The notes beneath the pieces were generated by a model. It saw nothing but the letters and a program-made list of their open reading frames with translations, did not search any database and was not told the origin of the DNA. Both the position numbers and the translations under genes were made by a program. A DNA stretch of 64,000 nt from Gracilibacillus alcaliphilus (GTDB lineage: Bacteria; Bacillota; Bacilli; Bacillales; Amphibacillaceae): the NCBI RefSeq assembly GCF_016909015.1, contig NZ_JAFBFA010000001.1:124001-188000 (forward strand), given 5' to 3'. Position 1 is the stretch's first letter, and each line of letters begins with the position of its first letter. Below are positions 52,750 to 62,462 of this stretch, piece by piece.

Positions 52750-53790
52750 ATGTTCACTTATATTGTGTTAGATTGTATACAAAAAATAAGCGGAGAGCGG
52801 ACCGTATATAATATTTATCATTTATTGACAGCAAAAAAGGCTACCCAAACCATTCAAGACAGTAATTTATTTGAGTTAACTGGTTATTATGGGATTGATA
52901 AATCATTAAGAAGAGAAGATTATGACCTGGTGATTCAATCGCTGGCAGAACAAGGATACATCCAATTACACCAGGATCAGACAGCCATATTGCTGCAGAA
53001 AGGTGAGTCATATTTACAAAAATTAGAAGGTGAATTTCAAGCGATTATTTGTTTTGATGGTACAAGGTTTCATCAGAGCGGTCAACAGTTTGCAAACCAT
53101 TTGTTGCTGTTTGTGCAGACGCTGACTTATATGCACCAAAAGCAAACACATTTTATTCCGATTATTGAAGATGCAGCAACACAGCAGTATGTTAAACAGG
53201 TATGGTATCACTACCGCCAGCAAGCTAGTACTATTTTGCTAAAAACTCTTTATCGTGAGTTGTATCAGCTGTTAAACAAATACCCTGCTGATATGGCAGG
53301 GTTGTTTGTTGATCATCTTACCACAAGGGAAAGGGTAGGGTTAAGCACGTATCAGATAGCAGAAAAGTACAAGTTGTCATTGCTTGATGTTTCAGTCAGT
53401 TATACTAATATAATTCATGATATCTGCCGGCATATTCTAGATACAGACAATATGTCGCTACTGTCCAGTCTATACCCACATCGGCAGCCATCTGTAATGA
53501 TAAGTGAATCGGCTAAGCAGACACAAAGGCTGTTGTCCAAAAACTTATCAATGGCTGAAATTGCAGCAATGCGTAAATTAAAGATAAACACGGTTATGGA
53601 TCATATTATAGAAATTGCCTACATAACAAATAATTTCCATTGGCAGCCCTATGTGTCTGATATCCAGTATCAGCAAATTAAGCAGGTATTACAGCAATTA
53701 ACCTCGCGTAAGCTGAAAAATATTAAAGAACGATTGCCGGAAGAAATCAGCTACTTTCAAATTCAACTGGTAATGGCATTAGAAAAATAA
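52750..53790 (+). CDS. ypbB: YpbB family helix-turn-helix protein
   Basis: A 346-residue protein matching YpbB in length (352) and in position before recS. It has a C-terminal helix-turn-helix-like region (about 240-340: NLSMAEIAAMRKLKINTVMDHIIEIA) resembling the RQC/HTH_40 domain of RecQ helicases. It probably acts as the missing C-terminal part of the short RecQ helicase encoded next. GAGGTGTTTCT precedes the ATG. Confidence 0.88.
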   Translation: MFTYIVLDCIQKISGERTVYNIYHLLTAKKATQTIQDSNLFELTGYYGIDKSLRREDYDLVIQSLAEQGYIQLHQDQTAILLQKGESYLQKLEGEFQAIICFDGTRFHQSGQQFANHLLLFVQTLTYMHQKQTHFIPIIEDAATQQYVKQVWYHYRQQASTILLKTLYRELYQLLNKYPADMAGLFVDHLTTRERVGLSTYQIAEKYKLSLLDVSVSYTNIIHDICRHILDTDNMSLLSSLYPHRQPSVMISESAKQTQRLLSKNLSMAEIAAMRKLKINTVMDHIIEIAYITNNFHWQPYVSDIQYQQIKQVLQQLTSRKLKNIKERLPEEISYFQIQLVMALEK

Positions 53791-53833
53791 GCGAATAATC
53801 TAGGATGGAATGTGAATAAAGGGGTAATGAGCA

Positions 53834-55366
53834 GTGTCAGAAATAAATTTGGAAGCCTATTTAAAGCAATATTTTGGCTTTAGCCGTTTCCGACAAGGTC
53901 AAAAAGAGATTATCGAATCCGTGCTGTCTAAGCAACATGTGTTTGCCGTATTGCCCACAGGTACAGGTAAATCTATTTGTTATCAGCTGCCGGCTATGAT
54001 GCTGCCAGGGGCAGTTGTAGTGATTTCACCGCTGCTATCGCTGATGACTGATCAAGTGAAGCAACTGAAATCACAAGGTATTAAACGGGTAGTAGCCTTA
54101 AATAGTATGTTAACCCCAAGAGAACGAGACAGCCACCTGGCAAATTTACATCATTATAAGCTGATTTATATGTCACCGGAAATGCTGCAAAGCAAACGAA
54201 TGATCAGACGCCTTCAGCAACTAACTATCAGCTTGTTTGTTATTGATGAAGCGCACTGTATTTCACAATGGGGGCATGAATTCCGGCCAGATTACTTAAG
54301 GCTGAAACAAATTCACCAACTGCTTGACTCTCCGCCATTACTAGCTTTGACTGCTACGGCAACACCGGAAGTTCAAGATGATATTATCGAGGCATTGGCT
54401 CTGGAAAAATTACGGAAATTTGTGTATCCTATGGATAAACCCAATATTGCGTTGGTAGTGGAGCAAGTAGACACGATCCGAGAAAAGGAAGAACGATTAA
54501 TCCGTTTAATGGAACAATACCACATACCGACGTTAATCTATTTCTCCAGCCGCAAGGAAACATCAAGAATGGCTGCGCTCCTGCAGGAACAAATACCAAA
54601 CCGGCGGATTGCCTTTTATCATGGAGGATTAGACCATCAAGACAGGTTATTGATACAGCAACAATTTATGCAGAACCAGCTAGAGGTAGTATGTTGCACC
54701 AATGCCTTTGGAATGGGAATTAACAAGAAGGACATTCAATTTGTCATTCATTACCATGCCCCGTCTCAGATTGAGGCCTTTATTCAAGAAATCGGCAGAT
54801 CAGGACGTAACGGTCAAGAATCTGTCAGTCTGGTGTTTTTTCATGAAAGTGACCGTATCATACCACAGCGTTTGTTGGAATCTGAACTGCCAACTGGTGA
54901 ATGGGTACAATTTGCCTTAAATTGCTTATATCAAGAAGATTATTCTTATGAGCAGCTAAAAGAAATATGCCTCCTGACAGCAGATGGCAATGAAGTCTAT
55001 TGGCGGTTCCTGCAATTTCAGCTAGAAAGATTAGGAGTTTTACAAGAAAATACATTCTATGTACAGCAGATGCCGCAGAATAAAGTACAGCAGCAAATAG
55101 AACAGCTGATTGCGAAACGATTGCAATATAAAACAGCAAAATTAGAGGAAATGCTGGAATGGTTATATACAAACAGCTGCAGAAGACAGCAGTTATTTAA
55201 GCCGTTTCAAGAAACGCTGCAGCCATCTGCTTATATGTGTTGTGATCATTGTGATTTCAGCTGGACAGACTGGCAGCCTTCGCCGCATGAGCAAACCGCT
55301 CAAGAACAAGACTGGCTGCAAACGCTAATGCGTATTTTATATCAGGGGGACACCAATGAGAAATAA
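53834..55366 (+). CDS. recS: RecQ family ATP-dependent DNA helicase RecS
   Basis: A 510-residue superfamily 2 helicase (496 in B. subtilis RecS/YpbC), unwinding 3'-5' in repair. Motif I is PTGTGKS (41-47), motif II DEAH (138-141), with TATATPEV, IYFSSRKET, AFGMGINKKD and QEIGRSGRNGQ. A zinc site near 455-480 (SCRRQ, CCDHC) follows. It lacks HRDC and the wing domain, which YpbB may supply. GTG start after GGGG. Confidence 0.94.
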   Translation: MSEINLEAYLKQYFGFSRFRQGQKEIIESVLSKQHVFAVLPTGTGKSICYQLPAMMLPGAVVVISPLLSLMTDQVKQLKSQGIKRVVALNSMLTPRERDSHLANLHHYKLIYMSPEMLQSKRMIRRLQQLTISLFVIDEAHCISQWGHEFRPDYLRLKQIHQLLDSPPLLALTATATPEVQDDIIEALALEKLRKFVYPMDKPNIALVVEQVDTIREKEERLIRLMEQYHIPTLIYFSSRKETSRMAALLQEQIPNRRIAFYHGGLDHQDRLLIQQQFMQNQLEVVCCTNAFGMGINKKDIQFVIHYHAPSQIEAFIQEIGRSGRNGQESVSLVFFHESDRIIPQRLLESELPTGEWVQFALNCLYQEDYSYEQLKEICLLTADGNEVYWRFLQFQLERLGVLQENTFYVQQMPQNKVQQQIEQLIAKRLQYKTAKLEEMLEWLYTNSCRRQQLFKPFQETLQPSAYMCCDHCDFSWTDWQPSPHEQTAQEQDWLQTLMRILYQGDTNEK

Positions 55367-55937
55367 ACAAGCGGAAATAGCCAAGTTGTTGACTAGTAAA
55401 CAATTGAAACAACAAGCTTGGCTTTCTCAACTATTTATAGGTGTGATTGCACTTGCTCTTAGCTGGTTATTATTTGATCACATCGATGAGATGGGGGCAT
55501 TATTTTATTGGTCCACTTTTCAACTGCTTGCATGGGGAATAGGATCGGCACTTGTGATTGTACTATTGGAAATTCTGGTTACATACACAATGCCTAAAAG
55601 CTGGGGGGATGATGGCGGGATAAATGAGAAACTTTTTCGCGAAGGTTCTTATTTTGAAATTGTTGTGTTATGTATGTTTGTTGCTGTGATAGAAGAATGG
55701 TTATTCAGAGGAGTACTGCAAACCCACTTTGGTCTTGCAGCAGCTAGCGTAATCTTTGCCTTGGTTCATATCCGTTACTTAAGCAAAATCGCTTTATTTA
55801 TCAGGGTGCTTGGTTTAAGTTTGTGGATCGGTTTTATTTATTGGTGGACTGATAATTTACTTGTCGTTATTGTGCTGCATTTTATCGTGAATGTAATTCA
55901 AGCATGTATGATTAGATCAGGGAGGTTGGTTTCCTAG
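55356..55937 (+). CDS. ypbD: CPBP family intramembrane protease YpbD
   Basis: A 193-residue multi-span protein with the CAAX/CPBP motif EEWLFRG near residue 117 and conserved His in ALVHIRYL and LHFIVNVIQ, probably metalloprotease ligands in the membrane. Length and place after recS match B. subtilis YpbD (189). It overlaps recS by 11 bases. Substrate unknown. Confidence 0.92.
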   Translation: MRNKQAEIAKLLTSKQLKQQAWLSQLFIGVIALALSWLLFDHIDEMGALFYWSTFQLLAWGIGSALVIVLLEILVTYTMPKSWGDDGGINEKLFREGSYFEIVVLCMFVAVIEEWLFRGVLQTHFGLAAASVIFALVHIRYLSKIALFIRVLGLSLWIGFIYWWTDNLLVVIVLHFIVNVIQACMIRSGRLVS

Positions 55938-56141
55938 ATGAAAGAACATAATAAAAATGATCAAGCAGCATCCTTAAGAAATAAAGTAGCTTCCAAAACA
56001 AAACAACAGCATTTGCCCCCAAGAAGTGAGAAACATAGTACGGTCAAAGGGAAAATGAGATGGAAAGTTTCGCCTGCTTTACTGCGGATTATATTTATCT
56101 TTGTCGTTGTACTGCTTTTGATTGGTTGGATTATATGGTAA
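55938..56141 (+). CDS. Short YpbE-like membrane protein lacking LysM
   Basis: A 67-residue protein with a long charged cytoplasmic head (about 1-45) and one membrane span (about 50-66), ending at IIW. B. subtilis YpbE at this place has the same head-and-span design but then a long outer part with a LysM domain (about 240 residues in all). Here TAA follows the span directly. It begins one base after ypbD ends. Truncated or simply short; role unknown. Confidence 0.65.
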   Translation: MKEHNKNDQAASLRNKVASKTKQQHLPPRSEKHSTVKGKMRWKVSPALLRIIFIFVVVLLLIGWIIW

Positions 56142-56265
56142 GTAAAGGGGATAAGGCCTGTATCTAATCAAGTACGCAGTATAAAAGGGCAGCTGTTCCG
56201 GTTTAGAATAGTGTCTGGCTGCAGATAATGTTTTGCCTGTTTGCCAAGCATTGGATTATATTGCC

Positions 56266-56481
56266 TTATCTTGAACGGATATTGTAAATGCTTTTCCTAA
56301 TACTATATGTACGGCATTCTTCGTAAATTTGTGTGATAGAAAGAAGATACAGCAGCTCGATAATTGCAGCATCTGTGAAATAGTCTAAGTTATATTTGCC
56401 AAAGCCATAATAGATCGTTCCAATCCTACGGGTAATAGAACATTTTTCATCTAGGTGCCAAGCCAGGTAGTGATAAGATTT
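56266..56481 (-). pseudogene. Start-less coding-like fragment, probable gene remnant
   Basis: On the minus strand 71 codons run open from 56481 to TAA at 56266, reading AWHLDEKCSITRRIGTIYYG, FGKYNLDYFTDAAIIELLYLL and SITQIYEECRTYSIRKS, which looks like true protein. There is no start codon, and the stretch just upstream reads sensibly in another frame (HSNRTFENLITTW), as after a frameshift. Family not recognised. The 56142-56765 gap holds nothing else but a hairpin at 56560. Confidence 0.45.
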
Positions 56482-56559
56482 TCAAAAGTTCGATTGCTAT
56501 GTTTATCTAAAAAAACATGTTAGTATGATTAATGGCTATAAAACATATAGGGCAGAACG

Positions 56560-56580
56560 AACTTCCTGTGGGAAGTTTTT
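56560..56580 (+). terminator. Hairpin with T-run
   Basis: AACTTCC-TGTG-GGAAGTT followed by TTTCG, upstream of ypdA. A weak terminator candidate. Confidence 0.5.
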
Positions 56581-56765
56581 CGTTATTCGCTGATGGTTAG
56601 TGAAACTAATCAGGGTGTTTATGCCGATTGTCCCTACCTGATTCCTTTGGTTTTCTTGGATTTTTGGGATAGTGGATGGTTGTGAGCACCGTGATGAAGT
56701 TATCACAGCACGAAACATCATGGCAGGTTAGTTATGATGTTAATGATTGAAGGAGTGTATCATTT

Positions 56766-57758
56766 ATGCAAGAAGAGAAAATAATTATTATTGGTGCGGG
56801 ACCATGTGGGATGTCCGCAGCTATTGAATTACAGAATCAAGGGATAGATCCTTTGATTATCGAAAAGGGAAACATTGTGGACGCTATTTACCAATATCCA
56901 ACACATCAGACCTTTTTTAGTTCGAGTGACAAATTGGAGATCGGTGATGTGGCATTTGTAACAGAGAAGAATAAACCAGTACGAAATCAGGCGCTTGCTT
57001 ACTACCGTAATGTTGCGATCCGAAAAAAACTGCGTATCCATAGCTTTGAAGAGGTTGTGAGTTTAACAAAACATCTAGATGGTTTTCATTTTGAAACGAG
57101 GAATCAATTTCAAGAGAAGCACGAATATAAGGCAGACTATTGCGTGATTGCAACTGGTTATTATGGTCAGCCCAATTACATGGGAATTGAAGGAGAAGAC
57201 CTTCCAAAGGTATCACACTATTTTAAAGAGGCTCACCCGTTCTATCAGCAAGATGTTGCTATTATTGGGGGCAAAAATTCAGCAGTAGATGCGGCAATTG
57301 AATTGCAAAAAGCTGGGGCGAATGTGACCGTACTATATCGCGGCAATGATTATTCCAGCAGTGTCAAACCATGGATATTACCTGAATTTGTTTCCTTAGT
57401 GAAACATGGGAAAATAACATTGGAGTTTCAGGCGACAGTTGAAAAGATAACCAACCACAACCTTACTTATTGTGTCCGTGGGGAATCCAAGACGATTGCC
57501 AATGACTTTGTTTTTGCGATGACAGGCTATCAGCCGAATCAACAATTTTTAACATCTGCAGGGGTTTCGATTGAGAGAGATACCGGCCGACCTAGTTTTG
57601 ATCCGGAAACAATGGAAACCAATGTGGAGAATATTTTCATTGCAGGTGTAATCGCAGCTGGTTACGATAACAATGAAATCTTTATTGAAAATGGCCGTTT
57701 TCATGGTGGCTTGCTTGCCGATTGTATTGCTAAGAAGGAAACAGGTGCAAAAGTATAG
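56766..57758 (+). CDS. ypdA: Bacillithiol disulfide reductase YpdA (Bdr)
   Basis: YpdA is an NADPH flavoenzyme that reduces bacillithiol disulfide. The 330-residue protein has the FAD motif G10-A-G-P-C14-G with the key cysteine C14, a second Rossmann motif IIGGKNSAVDAAIEL near 160-174 for NADPH, and a C-terminal FAD motif NIFIAGVIAAGYDNNEIFIENGR. Length and gene context match B. subtilis YpdA. AAGGAGTGTATCATTT precedes the ATG. Confidence 0.95.
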   Translation: MQEEKIIIIGAGPCGMSAAIELQNQGIDPLIIEKGNIVDAIYQYPTHQTFFSSSDKLEIGDVAFVTEKNKPVRNQALAYYRNVAIRKKLRIHSFEEVVSLTKHLDGFHFETRNQFQEKHEYKADYCVIATGYYGQPNYMGIEGEDLPKVSHYFKEAHPFYQQDVAIIGGKNSAVDAAIELQKAGANVTVLYRGNDYSSSVKPWILPEFVSLVKHGKITLEFQATVEKITNHNLTYCVRGESKTIANDFVFAMTGYQPNQQFLTSAGVSIERDTGRPSFDPETMETNVENIFIAGVIAAGYDNNEIFIENGRFHGGLLADCIAKKETGAKV

Positions 57759-57773
57759 CTGTAAAATCAAGCG

Positions 57774-57812
57774 AAGAGGGCCTTTCCCGAAGTAGGGTCG
57801 CCCTCTTTCTTT
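57774..57812 (+). terminator. Terminator of ypdA
   Basis: AAGAGGGC and GCCCTCTT form a perfect 8-bp stem over 18 bases, followed by TCTTTCT. Confidence 0.85.
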
Positions 57813-57975
57813 CTAGAATGTTGCTACTTTTTATACGAAAATTCTGAACCAGTGACTGCACTAGATGATCTGTGAATCAAATTAGTAGGATGACTAAAGT
57901 TTTCATGAATAGTGATGTCTACTAAGATTATGTTGATGTTTTTTTAAATACGAAACATGATAGCGCTTTTGCCAG

Positions 57976-58938
57976 TTAATCATGAAATGCTTCAACAATG
58001 GCCTCGTGATCATAGTTATTTTCCAACAACAATAATAATTTTAAGCGGGCTTTAGGTCCGTTTAAATAGTTGGCAAAGATAACACCATCTTTTACTAAAG
58101 CTCGTCCCCCACCAGCATAATCATAAACTGGCTGGACGACTCCCTTAAAGCAGCGTGATACAATGACAACAGTAATCCCTTCCGATATAAATCTCTGAAG
58201 AGCAGGAACAATGGCAGGCGGTACATTTCCTTGTCCTAAAGCTTCCACTATAATTCCATGGACATGTTGAGAAGAAATAGTTTGTAATAATTCATCTGAC
58301 ATACCTGCATAGGTCTTTAACAGCACGACATTTTTTGTCCATGTTGTTACAGGATAATGTGTAGTTTGGTCCATCTTTTGGTGAAAATGGATAGCTAATT
58401 TCGTTACAAAACCTACCGGTCCGAATACCGGACTTTGAAAGGTAGCTACATTGCTTGTCGACGTTTTGGTAACGTGCTGTGCCGTATGAATTTCATCATT
58501 CATTACAACAAGTACTCCACGATATGCAGATTTCGGATCAGAGGCAACTCGTAGGGCGCAAAATAGGTTATATAAGGCATCAGAACCAATTTTGTTACTA
58601 GGCCTCATGGCACCAGTAAAAATAATTGGAATAGAGGCATTTACGGTCAAATCAACAAAAAAAGCTGTTTCTTCTAATGTGTCGGTTCCATGAGTAATGA
58701 CGATCCCGTTATACTTAGCTGTGGCCATTTGTTTTTCTATATATTGCGTTAAAACTAGCATATGATCCAGCGTCATATGAGGAGAGGGTAAATGAAATAA
58801 TTGTTTTTCTTCAATGGAGAATTGTTTCAGCTGTTCTATCTCAGTTAATGGATGTTCATTCGTTTCTATTATCCGACCGTCAGCTGCTTCTTCCATAGAA
58901 ATCGTCCCGCCTGTATGGATAATTAATATTTTTTGCAT
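57976..58938 (-). CDS. ansA: L-asparaginase (type I)
   Basis: Hydrolyses L-asparagine to aspartate and ammonia in the cytoplasm. The 320-residue protein has both catalytic signatures: IIHTGGTIS with T12, and VITHGTDTLEETAFF with T85-D86, plus the downstream Lys in the AMRPSNKIG segment. No signal peptide, so a cytoplasmic type I enzyme. GAGCTGACAGTCC precedes the ATG; no asparagine-regulator gene (ansR) adjoins. Confidence 0.94.
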   Translation of the reverse strand: MQKILIIHTGGTISMEEAADGRIIETNEHPLTEIEQLKQFSIEEKQLFHLPSPHMTLDHMLVLTQYIEKQMATAKYNGIVITHGTDTLEETAFFVDLTVNASIPIIFTGAMRPSNKIGSDALYNLFCALRVASDPKSAYRGVLVVMNDEIHTAQHVTKTSTSNVATFQSPVFGPVGFVTKLAIHFHQKMDQTTHYPVTTWTKNVVLLKTYAGMSDELLQTISSQHVHGIIVEALGQGNVPPAIVPALQRFISEGITVVIVSRCFKGVVQPVYDYAGGGRALVKDGVIFANYLNGPKARLKLLLLLENNYDHEAIVEAFHD

Positions 58939-59162
58939 GGACTGTCAGCTCACTTTCTGATCATTTTGTTTTCGCAGATTAATAAGGTAATTGTTCATAA
59001 TTAGCTTGCTCTAAGGGAAATTCGCTGTTCCAACTTCGGATAGTATACTACTGACCAAATCTGTTTCAAGTAATTAGTCTTTTGATAAAAATATTTCTTT
59101 TTTACTGCAACTACTTTCAGAATATGCCATAATAAGGTTTAGAAAGAAAGTAGGTGACTGGC

Positions 59163-59849
59163 TTGTTTGCACTGATATCTATTGCCATAGCCCCAGGATT
59201 TGCATTATTATCCTTTTTTTATTTAAAGGATGAATATGATCTGGAACCTATTATGGCGATTTTTCGTACTTTTATTTATGGTGCATTAATGGTGTTTCCC
59301 ATTATGTTTATTCAATACGCTTTTTTGGAAGAAGGTTTGGCCCAAAGTCCTTTTGTCCAGTCATATATATTATACGGCTTATTTGAGGAATTTTTTAAAT
59401 GGTTTATCTTTTTGTTTACGACTTATAAATATTCTCAGTTCAATAATGTTTACGATGGTATTGTTTATGGTGTATCAATCAGCTTAGGTTTCGCCACCGT
59501 AGAAAATGTCCTGTATTTATTAGCAAATGGAATTGAATTCGGTTTAAGCCGTGCTATTTTTCCAGTATCGTCCCATGCTTTATTTGGTGTGACGATGGGC
59601 TATTATATGGGAAAAGCCAAGTTTACGTCTAAACGTACATTCCCTTTTTTAATACTTGCTTTATTGCTGCCGACCTTTTTCCATGGTACATATGATTTTA
59701 TTTTGGAAGTGATCCAGTCACAATGGCTTTATGGTATTATTCCGTTTATGGTGTTTTTGTGGTTTTTAAGTCTTCGTAAAGTGAAAGTAGCAAATGAAAT
59801 AAGCAAAAAACAACATCATGCAGACAATGACAATGTGTATGAAATATAG
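59163..59849 (+). CDS. prsW: Site-1 membrane protease PrsW
   Basis: PrsW cleaves the anti-sigma factor RsiW in B. subtilis, releasing sigma-W. The 228-residue, multi-span protein has the catalytic EEFFKW near residue 75, HALFGVTMGYYMGKA (about 140) and HGTYDFI. The TTG at 59163, 5 bases after AGGTGA, gives MFALISIAIAPGFALLSFFYLKD, matching the B. subtilis N-terminus; the GTG three codons earlier overlaps the ribosome site. Confidence 0.94.
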   Translation: MFALISIAIAPGFALLSFFYLKDEYDLEPIMAIFRTFIYGALMVFPIMFIQYAFLEEGLAQSPFVQSYILYGLFEEFFKWFIFLFTTYKYSQFNNVYDGIVYGVSISLGFATVENVLYLLANGIEFGLSRAIFPVSSHALFGVTMGYYMGKAKFTSKRTFPFLILALLLPTFFHGTYDFILEVIQSQWLYGIIPFMVFLWFLSLRKVKVANEISKKQHHADNDNVYEI

Positions 59850-59967
59850 CAGGCTGAATGAAGAGGCAACACGAAATAAAGGAACATAACAACAATGTAT
59901 ATACGAATCAAAGCAAATCTTTTACCTAATTAAAATAGGGTTGTGCAATGATAATTTGCCGGAAAAG

Positions 59968-60007
59968 AAGCGGGGGTAGATCCAACAATGGGTCGCCTCC
60001 GCTTTTT
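59968..60007 (+). terminator. Terminator after prsW
   Basis: AAGCGGGGG with GATCC inside pairs with GGGTC and CCTCCGCTT, followed by TTTC. It is about 120 bp past the prsW stop. Confidence 0.75.
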
Positions 60008-60160
60008 CTGCAAACGAAGTCCACCACTGTATACAATCGATAATCTTTGTTCACAAAGAATAGTACACCTCAAGCGAATTACTATGTATATTTTTTCAGT
60101 TTTTTTAAAACCTAAGCTTACTAATGTTTTATAAAGATTTGTATGTGGAGGTTACAGAAT

Positions 60161-60958
60161 ATGAAAAATAAAGTCATACTCGGCTCACTTCTATTCTTGT
60201 TTTTTGCCTATATAACCGCAGATCTTACCGAAAGGGAAGTCTCTGGTTTCTCCGATCAGGTCATTCAGCATGGGGCCACAGGTGATGATGTGATTGAACT
60301 TCAGGCAAGATTACAGCATTTAGGATTTTATAATGGCAAAATCGATGGTGTGTTTGGCTGGGGTACTTACTGGGCATTACGAAATTTTCAATATGAATTT
60401 GGAATGGAAATTGATGGTTTAGCTGGACAGACTACCAAACAAAAGTTAGAACAAGCAAGTGAGTTTGATAAGGCCTATGTTCATGAACAGATTCAAAAAG
60501 GGGCAAACTTTACCCATTACGGTGAAGGGGATAATTCTGGTCAATCCAATAATCAGGAAACAGAAGACTTAGAACCAACAGCGGTCAATGTCCCGCAAGG
60601 TTTTTCACAAAACGATATTCAAATTATGGCGAATGCCGTATATGGTGAGGCCCGCGGAGAGCCGTATGAAGGACAGGTTGCTGTGGCAGCCGTTATCCTT
60701 AATCGTGTAGAAAGTGCTTCTTTTCCTAATACTGTTTCAGGGGTTATCTTTGAACCGAGGGCTTTTACGGCTGTAGCTGATGGTCAAATCTGGCTGACAC
60801 CTAACGAGTCTGCTAAACGGGCGGTGTTAGATGCTATTAATGGCTGGGATCCGACCGGAGACGCTTTATATTATTTTAATCCAGATACTGCAACATCAGG
60901 CTGGATTTGGACTCGACCGCAAATAAAGCGAATAGGTAAACATATATTCTGTATGTAA
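60161..60958 (+). CDS. sleB: Spore cortex-lytic enzyme SleB
   Basis: SleB is a lytic transglycosylase that cuts cortex muramic-delta-lactam peptidoglycan at germination. The 265-residue protein has a signal/anchor (about 1-20), a peptidoglycan-binding repeat (about 36-98) and a C-terminal Hydrolase_2 domain from about 150, with catalytic E163 in AVYGEARGE. ATG at 60161 follows GTGGAGGT. ypeB starts 13 bp later, the usual bicistronic pair. Confidence 0.95.
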   Translation: MKNKVILGSLLFLFFAYITADLTEREVSGFSDQVIQHGATGDDVIELQARLQHLGFYNGKIDGVFGWGTYWALRNFQYEFGMEIDGLAGQTTKQKLEQASEFDKAYVHEQIQKGANFTHYGEGDNSGQSNNQETEDLEPTAVNVPQGFSQNDIQIMANAVYGEARGEPYEGQVAVAAVILNRVESASFPNTVSGVIFEPRAFTAVADGQIWLTPNESAKRAVLDAINGWDPTGDALYYFNPDTATSGWIWTRPQIKRIGKHIFCM

Positions 60959-60971
60959 TGGAGGTGATGAT

Positions 60972-62306
60972 ATGTTACGTTGGATAGTAATTACTATATT
61001 AAGTATAGGTATTATTGGTGTTAGTGTCTGGGGATATAAGGAACATCAAGAGAAGAATGCGATTTTGATTCAAGCAGAGAACAGTTATCAACGATCGTTT
61101 CATGATTTAACCTATAATCTTGACTTGCTCCATGACAAAATTGGTTCTACTTTGGCAATGAACACGAGAAAACAACTTTCGCCGCAGTTGGCGGAGATTT
61201 GGCGTTTGACCTCGATGGCACACAGTAATGTTGGTCAATTACCTCTCACGTTGTTACCATTTAATAAAACAGAGGAATTTCTGTCGCAAATGGGTGATTT
61301 CAGTTATCGTACTGCCGTCAGAGACTTAGATCAGGAACCTTTAACAGAGGATGAACTAAGTACATTGGAATCACTGTATGGCATGGCAGGTGATATCGAG
61401 CAAGAATTAAGAAAGGTTCAGAATATGGTGTTAAATGAGAATTTGCGATGGATGGATGTTCAATTGGCATTAGTCAACAATGATCAGCAAGCAGATAATA
61501 CCATTATTGATGGTTTTCAAACCGTTGAAAAGTCAGTTGAAGAATATGCCGAGGGTGAATTGAATACGAATCTAGTCGGTACCTCTAACAAACAAGGCGC
61601 TTATGAGCTCTTAGGAGAAGAAACGATAACAGAACAGGAAGCGGAAGAAACCATGCGTTCCATCCTTGGAATAAATCAAGGTACAACTTTGGATGTTACT
61701 ACCAGTGGGGATGGCGCAAAAGTGCCGTTGTTCAGCGGCTCATTTAAGGAACAAGACCGAACTGGTTATATCGACTTGACACAGCAGGGTGGTTACCCTA
61801 TGTCCTTTATGATTCAACGAGATATTTCAGAAGCTAAGGTAAGTTTAAATGATGCGATGAAAACTGCAGAAGAATATTTAGAAAACAGTTTATTTTCATC
61901 CGATTTTGCCTTAGTGGAGAGCAACCAGTATGATCATGTCGGAGTCTTTCAATTTGTTCCAAAAGAGGACGATGTCTGGATCTATCCGGATGCGATTCAA
62001 ATAAAAGTAGCATTAGATACGAATGAAGTAATTGGCTTGGTAGCAAAAGACTATCTAGAAAATTACCATGAACGAACAATCCCAGAGGTAACTATTTCTG
62101 AGGCTGAGGCGGAAGAAGCCGTTAATCCAAATCTTACCGTTGAAGATCACCATCTGGCGATAGTAGAAGATGATCTTGGTGGAGAAGTACTGGCCTATGT
62201 GTTTTTAGGAACCTTGAATGATGACACGTACAAAATTTTTATCGATGCCGACAATGGAGATGAAGTAAAAGTCGATAAATTAAAACAAGCGGAAATGAAA
62301 TACTAA
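60972..62306 (+). CDS. ypeB: Germination protein YpeB
   Basis: YpeB is needed for SleB to be stable and placed in the spore; it is clipped during germination. The 444-residue protein has an N-terminal anchor (about 3-21), a helical N-terminal domain and repeated PepSY-like domains towards the C-terminus (about 215-440). GGAGGTGATGAT precedes the ATG. A strong terminator follows at 62407. Confidence 0.95.
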   Translation: MLRWIVITILSIGIIGVSVWGYKEHQEKNAILIQAENSYQRSFHDLTYNLDLLHDKIGSTLAMNTRKQLSPQLAEIWRLTSMAHSNVGQLPLTLLPFNKTEEFLSQMGDFSYRTAVRDLDQEPLTEDELSTLESLYGMAGDIEQELRKVQNMVLNENLRWMDVQLALVNNDQQADNTIIDGFQTVEKSVEEYAEGELNTNLVGTSNKQGAYELLGEETITEQEAEETMRSILGINQGTTLDVTTSGDGAKVPLFSGSFKEQDRTGYIDLTQQGGYPMSFMIQRDISEAKVSLNDAMKTAEEYLENSLFSSDFALVESNQYDHVGVFQFVPKEDDVWIYPDAIQIKVALDTNEVIGLVAKDYLENYHERTIPEVTISEAEAEEAVNPNLTVEDHHLAIVEDDLGGEVLAYVFLGTLNDDTYKIFIDADNGDEVKVDKLKQAEMKY

Positions 62307-62406
62307 TTATGCTTGGGTAAGGAAGAAGAGTAATATCTGAGAAATATACCGATGAATTTGTCCATGACCAATAATGGACAATGTGTCTCGAAATAGGTTA
62401 AGAAGG

Positions 62407-62450
62407 AACCTGTCAACAGGGAACAGCATGTCCCGATTGACAGGTTTTTT
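62407..62450 (+). terminator. Terminator of sleB-ypeB
   Basis: AACCTGTCAA and TTGACAGGTT form a perfect 10-bp stem over 20 bases, followed by TTTT. Confidence 0.88.
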
Positions 62451-62462
62451 CTATGAAAGGTA

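Noticed and set aside
56583..56730. Coding-like stretch reading CEHRDEVITARNIMAG on the plus strand
   Set aside because: Only about 28 codons between stops, no start, and overlapping frames look equally protein-like.
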